Shown here one piece after another: positions 14,914-15,484 of a DNA stretch of 15,484 nt. The notes under the pieces are model-generated. The model was not told where the DNA came from, made no database searches, and was given only the letters and a program-made list of their open reading frames with translations. Both the position numbers and the translations under genes were made by a program. Source of the DNA: JAMCXS01 sp046705545 (GTDB lineage Bacteria > Acidobacteriota > Terriglobia > UBA7540); contig JBJKQF010000182.1 in the NCBI GenBank assembly GCA_046705545.1, positions 1 to 15,484 on the forward strand. The letters are read 5' to 3'. Each line of letters begins with the position of its first letter. Position 1 is the stretch's first letter.

Positions 14914-15230
14914 AGGCTCCTCACCGCTCTCTTCAACACCAACACAGTAATCTTCCCTGAGGGTTCCTGGTCCGTGCGCCCGAGGCCGGAAACGACCTTG
15001 TTTCTTACACCGTTCTCCCAAAACATGGACAGAGTTTCTTTGCCCTTTCCGAGAATCCAATTAGGATTTGACTTTCGCACGTTGGCAGCGCGTTTGTGCC
15101 CCGAGCGGAACCATTCAGCCCTTCCGTAGCGCGGTTCGCCAAGTTCCTTTGGCTTCAGGGAGATAATCGTTGACAAGGAGGTGGTGATTTTGGGATAATT
15201 TCTACTTGCGACTAGTTCGCAATTAGACAT
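14910..15230 (-). CDS. Possible small unknown protein opposite the typA-fur gap
   Basis: A 106-aa frame (ATG 15230, stop shared with the typA stop region) fills the gap. Counting codons by hand gives about 62% GC at third positions against about 46-47% at positions one and two, the bias expected of a real gene in this genome. The product is basic, with W/F-rich stretches such as LSMFWENGVRNKV and a hydrophobic KITVLVLKR end; I do not recognise it. Against it: it overlaps the fur promoter and operator on the other strand and begins opposite the fur ATG, and its GAGG is only 3 bases from the start. It could be a true small gene, a gene remnant or chance. A longer start at 15269 is possible. Confidence 0.3.
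   Translation of the reverse strand: MSNCELVASRNYPKITTSLSTIISLKPKELGEPRYGRAEWFRSGHKRAANVRKSNPNWILGKGKETLSMFWENGVRNKVVSGLGRTDQEPSGKITVLVLKRAVRSL
15170..15199 (+). promoter_or_regulatory. Strong sigma70 promoter of the Fur-family gene
   Basis: TTGACA (15170-15175), identical to consensus, is followed after 18 bases by GATAAT (15194-15199), 5 of 6 matches. The predicted start is near 15206, leaving a leader of only about 23 bases before ATG 15229. Confidence 0.75.
15206..15222. promoter_or_regulatory. Candidate operator: perfect 6-5-6 inverted repeat at the fur transcription start
   Basis: TTGCGA-CTAGT-TCGCAA is a perfect inverted repeat placed on the expected transcription start and before the start codon, where a bound dimer would block initiation. 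Fur-family proteins commonly autoregulate through such dyads. The sequence is unlike the classical GATAAT-type Fur box and recalls the TTGC...GCAA ends of Nur-type sites. Binding by the adjacent regulator is inferred. Confidence 0.6.
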
Positions 15231-15484
15231 GGTCCTCTCTGCCCACCTCAAACAGCGCCGCTCCGTCACCGCTCAACTCCGCGAGCACGGCCTTCGTCTT
15301 ACCCCCCAGCGGGAGGTCATTGCCGAAGTTCTCCAACAAGCCGGCGAGCACCTGGACGCTCCGGAGGTTTTGCGGCGGGCTCAAAAGGAGATGCCCGGCC
15401 TGCACCTTGCCACCGTCTACCGCACTCTGGAGTCCTTCAAGAAGCTCGGGATTATCGATGAGCTGGACCTGATGCACGTGAACG
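15229..15484 (+). CDS. Fur-family metal-dependent transcriptional regulator, N-terminal part (3' end outside window)
   Basis: The first 85 residues are present and the frame runs off the window. They form the Fur-type winged helix: L23-T-P-Q-R (LRLTPQREVIAEVL), the HLDAPEVLRRAQK helix, then the recognition helix HLATVYRTLESFKKLGII. The LATVYRTL signature is diagnostic of the Fur/PerR/Zur/Nur family. The metal-binding C-terminal half is not visible, so iron, peroxide, zinc or nickel sensing cannot be decided. No Shine-Dalgarno is evident; the leader is short and overlaps a probable operator, suggesting autoregulation. The call is firm as to family only. Confidence 0.9.
   Translation, partial: MVLSAHLKQRRSVTAQLREHGLRLTPQREVIAEVLQQAGEHLDAPEVLRRAQKEMPGLHLATVYRTLESFKKLGIIDELDLMHVN

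Noticed and set aside
12910..15060. A 716-codon open frame on the - strand opposite typA
   Set aside because: typA on the + strand is unmistakable from motif to motif. The antisense product is rich in His/Arg/Leu/Gln, has no domain, and is the usual mirror of a highly biased codon pattern.
1..15484. CRISPR arrays, insertion sequences, phage genes, tRNA or rRNA genes
   Set aside because: No regularly spaced repeats, transposase or integrase motifs, terminal inverted repeats or tRNA/rRNA-like sequences were seen on either strand.

Overview
The window is bacterial, moderately GC-rich, chromosomal DNA with ordinary sigma70-type promoters and Shine-Dalgarno sites. The mix of genes (a long catabolic operon, a Tat-exported GH2 hydrolase, a peptidase-MA/TPR protein, TypA, a Fur-family regulator) resembles soil Acidobacteriota. 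That placement is inferred from gene content and style only, and no marker gene here proves it.

Region 1 (1-6183, + strand) is a tightly packed catabolic operon. It holds the 3' end of an AldA-like aldehyde dehydrogenase, a four-carbon acid sugar kinase (DUF1537/OtnK-DtnK family), a PdxA-family dehydrogenase, a cyclase/kynurenine-formamidase-like metal hydrolase, an Ldh2/YlbC-type malate/lactate dehydrogenase, a zinc-dependent MDR alcohol dehydrogenase and an RraA-like protein. Kinase plus PdxA is the known two-step route from D-threonate or D-erythronate through the 4-phosphate to dihydroxyacetone phosphate. The other enzymes suggest that a sugar or sugar acid is oxidised, opened or hydrolysed and cleaved upstream of that point. 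As sequenced, the PdxA gene has one in-frame TAG at codon 28 and is otherwise intact.

Region 2 (6213-10330, - strand) converges on the operon. It has a RhaT-family sugar/proton symporter and, upstream of it, a large Tat-exported glycoside hydrolase family 2 enzyme. Each has its own plausible promoter. The simplest joint reading is a glycan or glycoside utilisation locus: GH2 releases a sugar outside the cytoplasm, RhaT imports it, and the + strand operon degrades it, with AldA perhaps handling lactaldehyde or another short aldehyde.

Region 3 (10565-12457, - strand) is a secreted or membrane-anchored protein with an HEYTH...E metallopeptidase-like site followed by TPR repeats. A 635-base divergent intergenic region with no supported gene separates it from typA.

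Region 4 (13093-15484, + strand) has typA/bipA, complete and with no clear Shine-Dalgarno site, then the N-terminal half of a Fur-family regulator. The regulator has a strong TTGACA-N18-GATAAT promoter and a perfect 6-5-6 inverted repeat over its expected transcription start. A small opposing reading frame with coding-like third-position GC lies between them.
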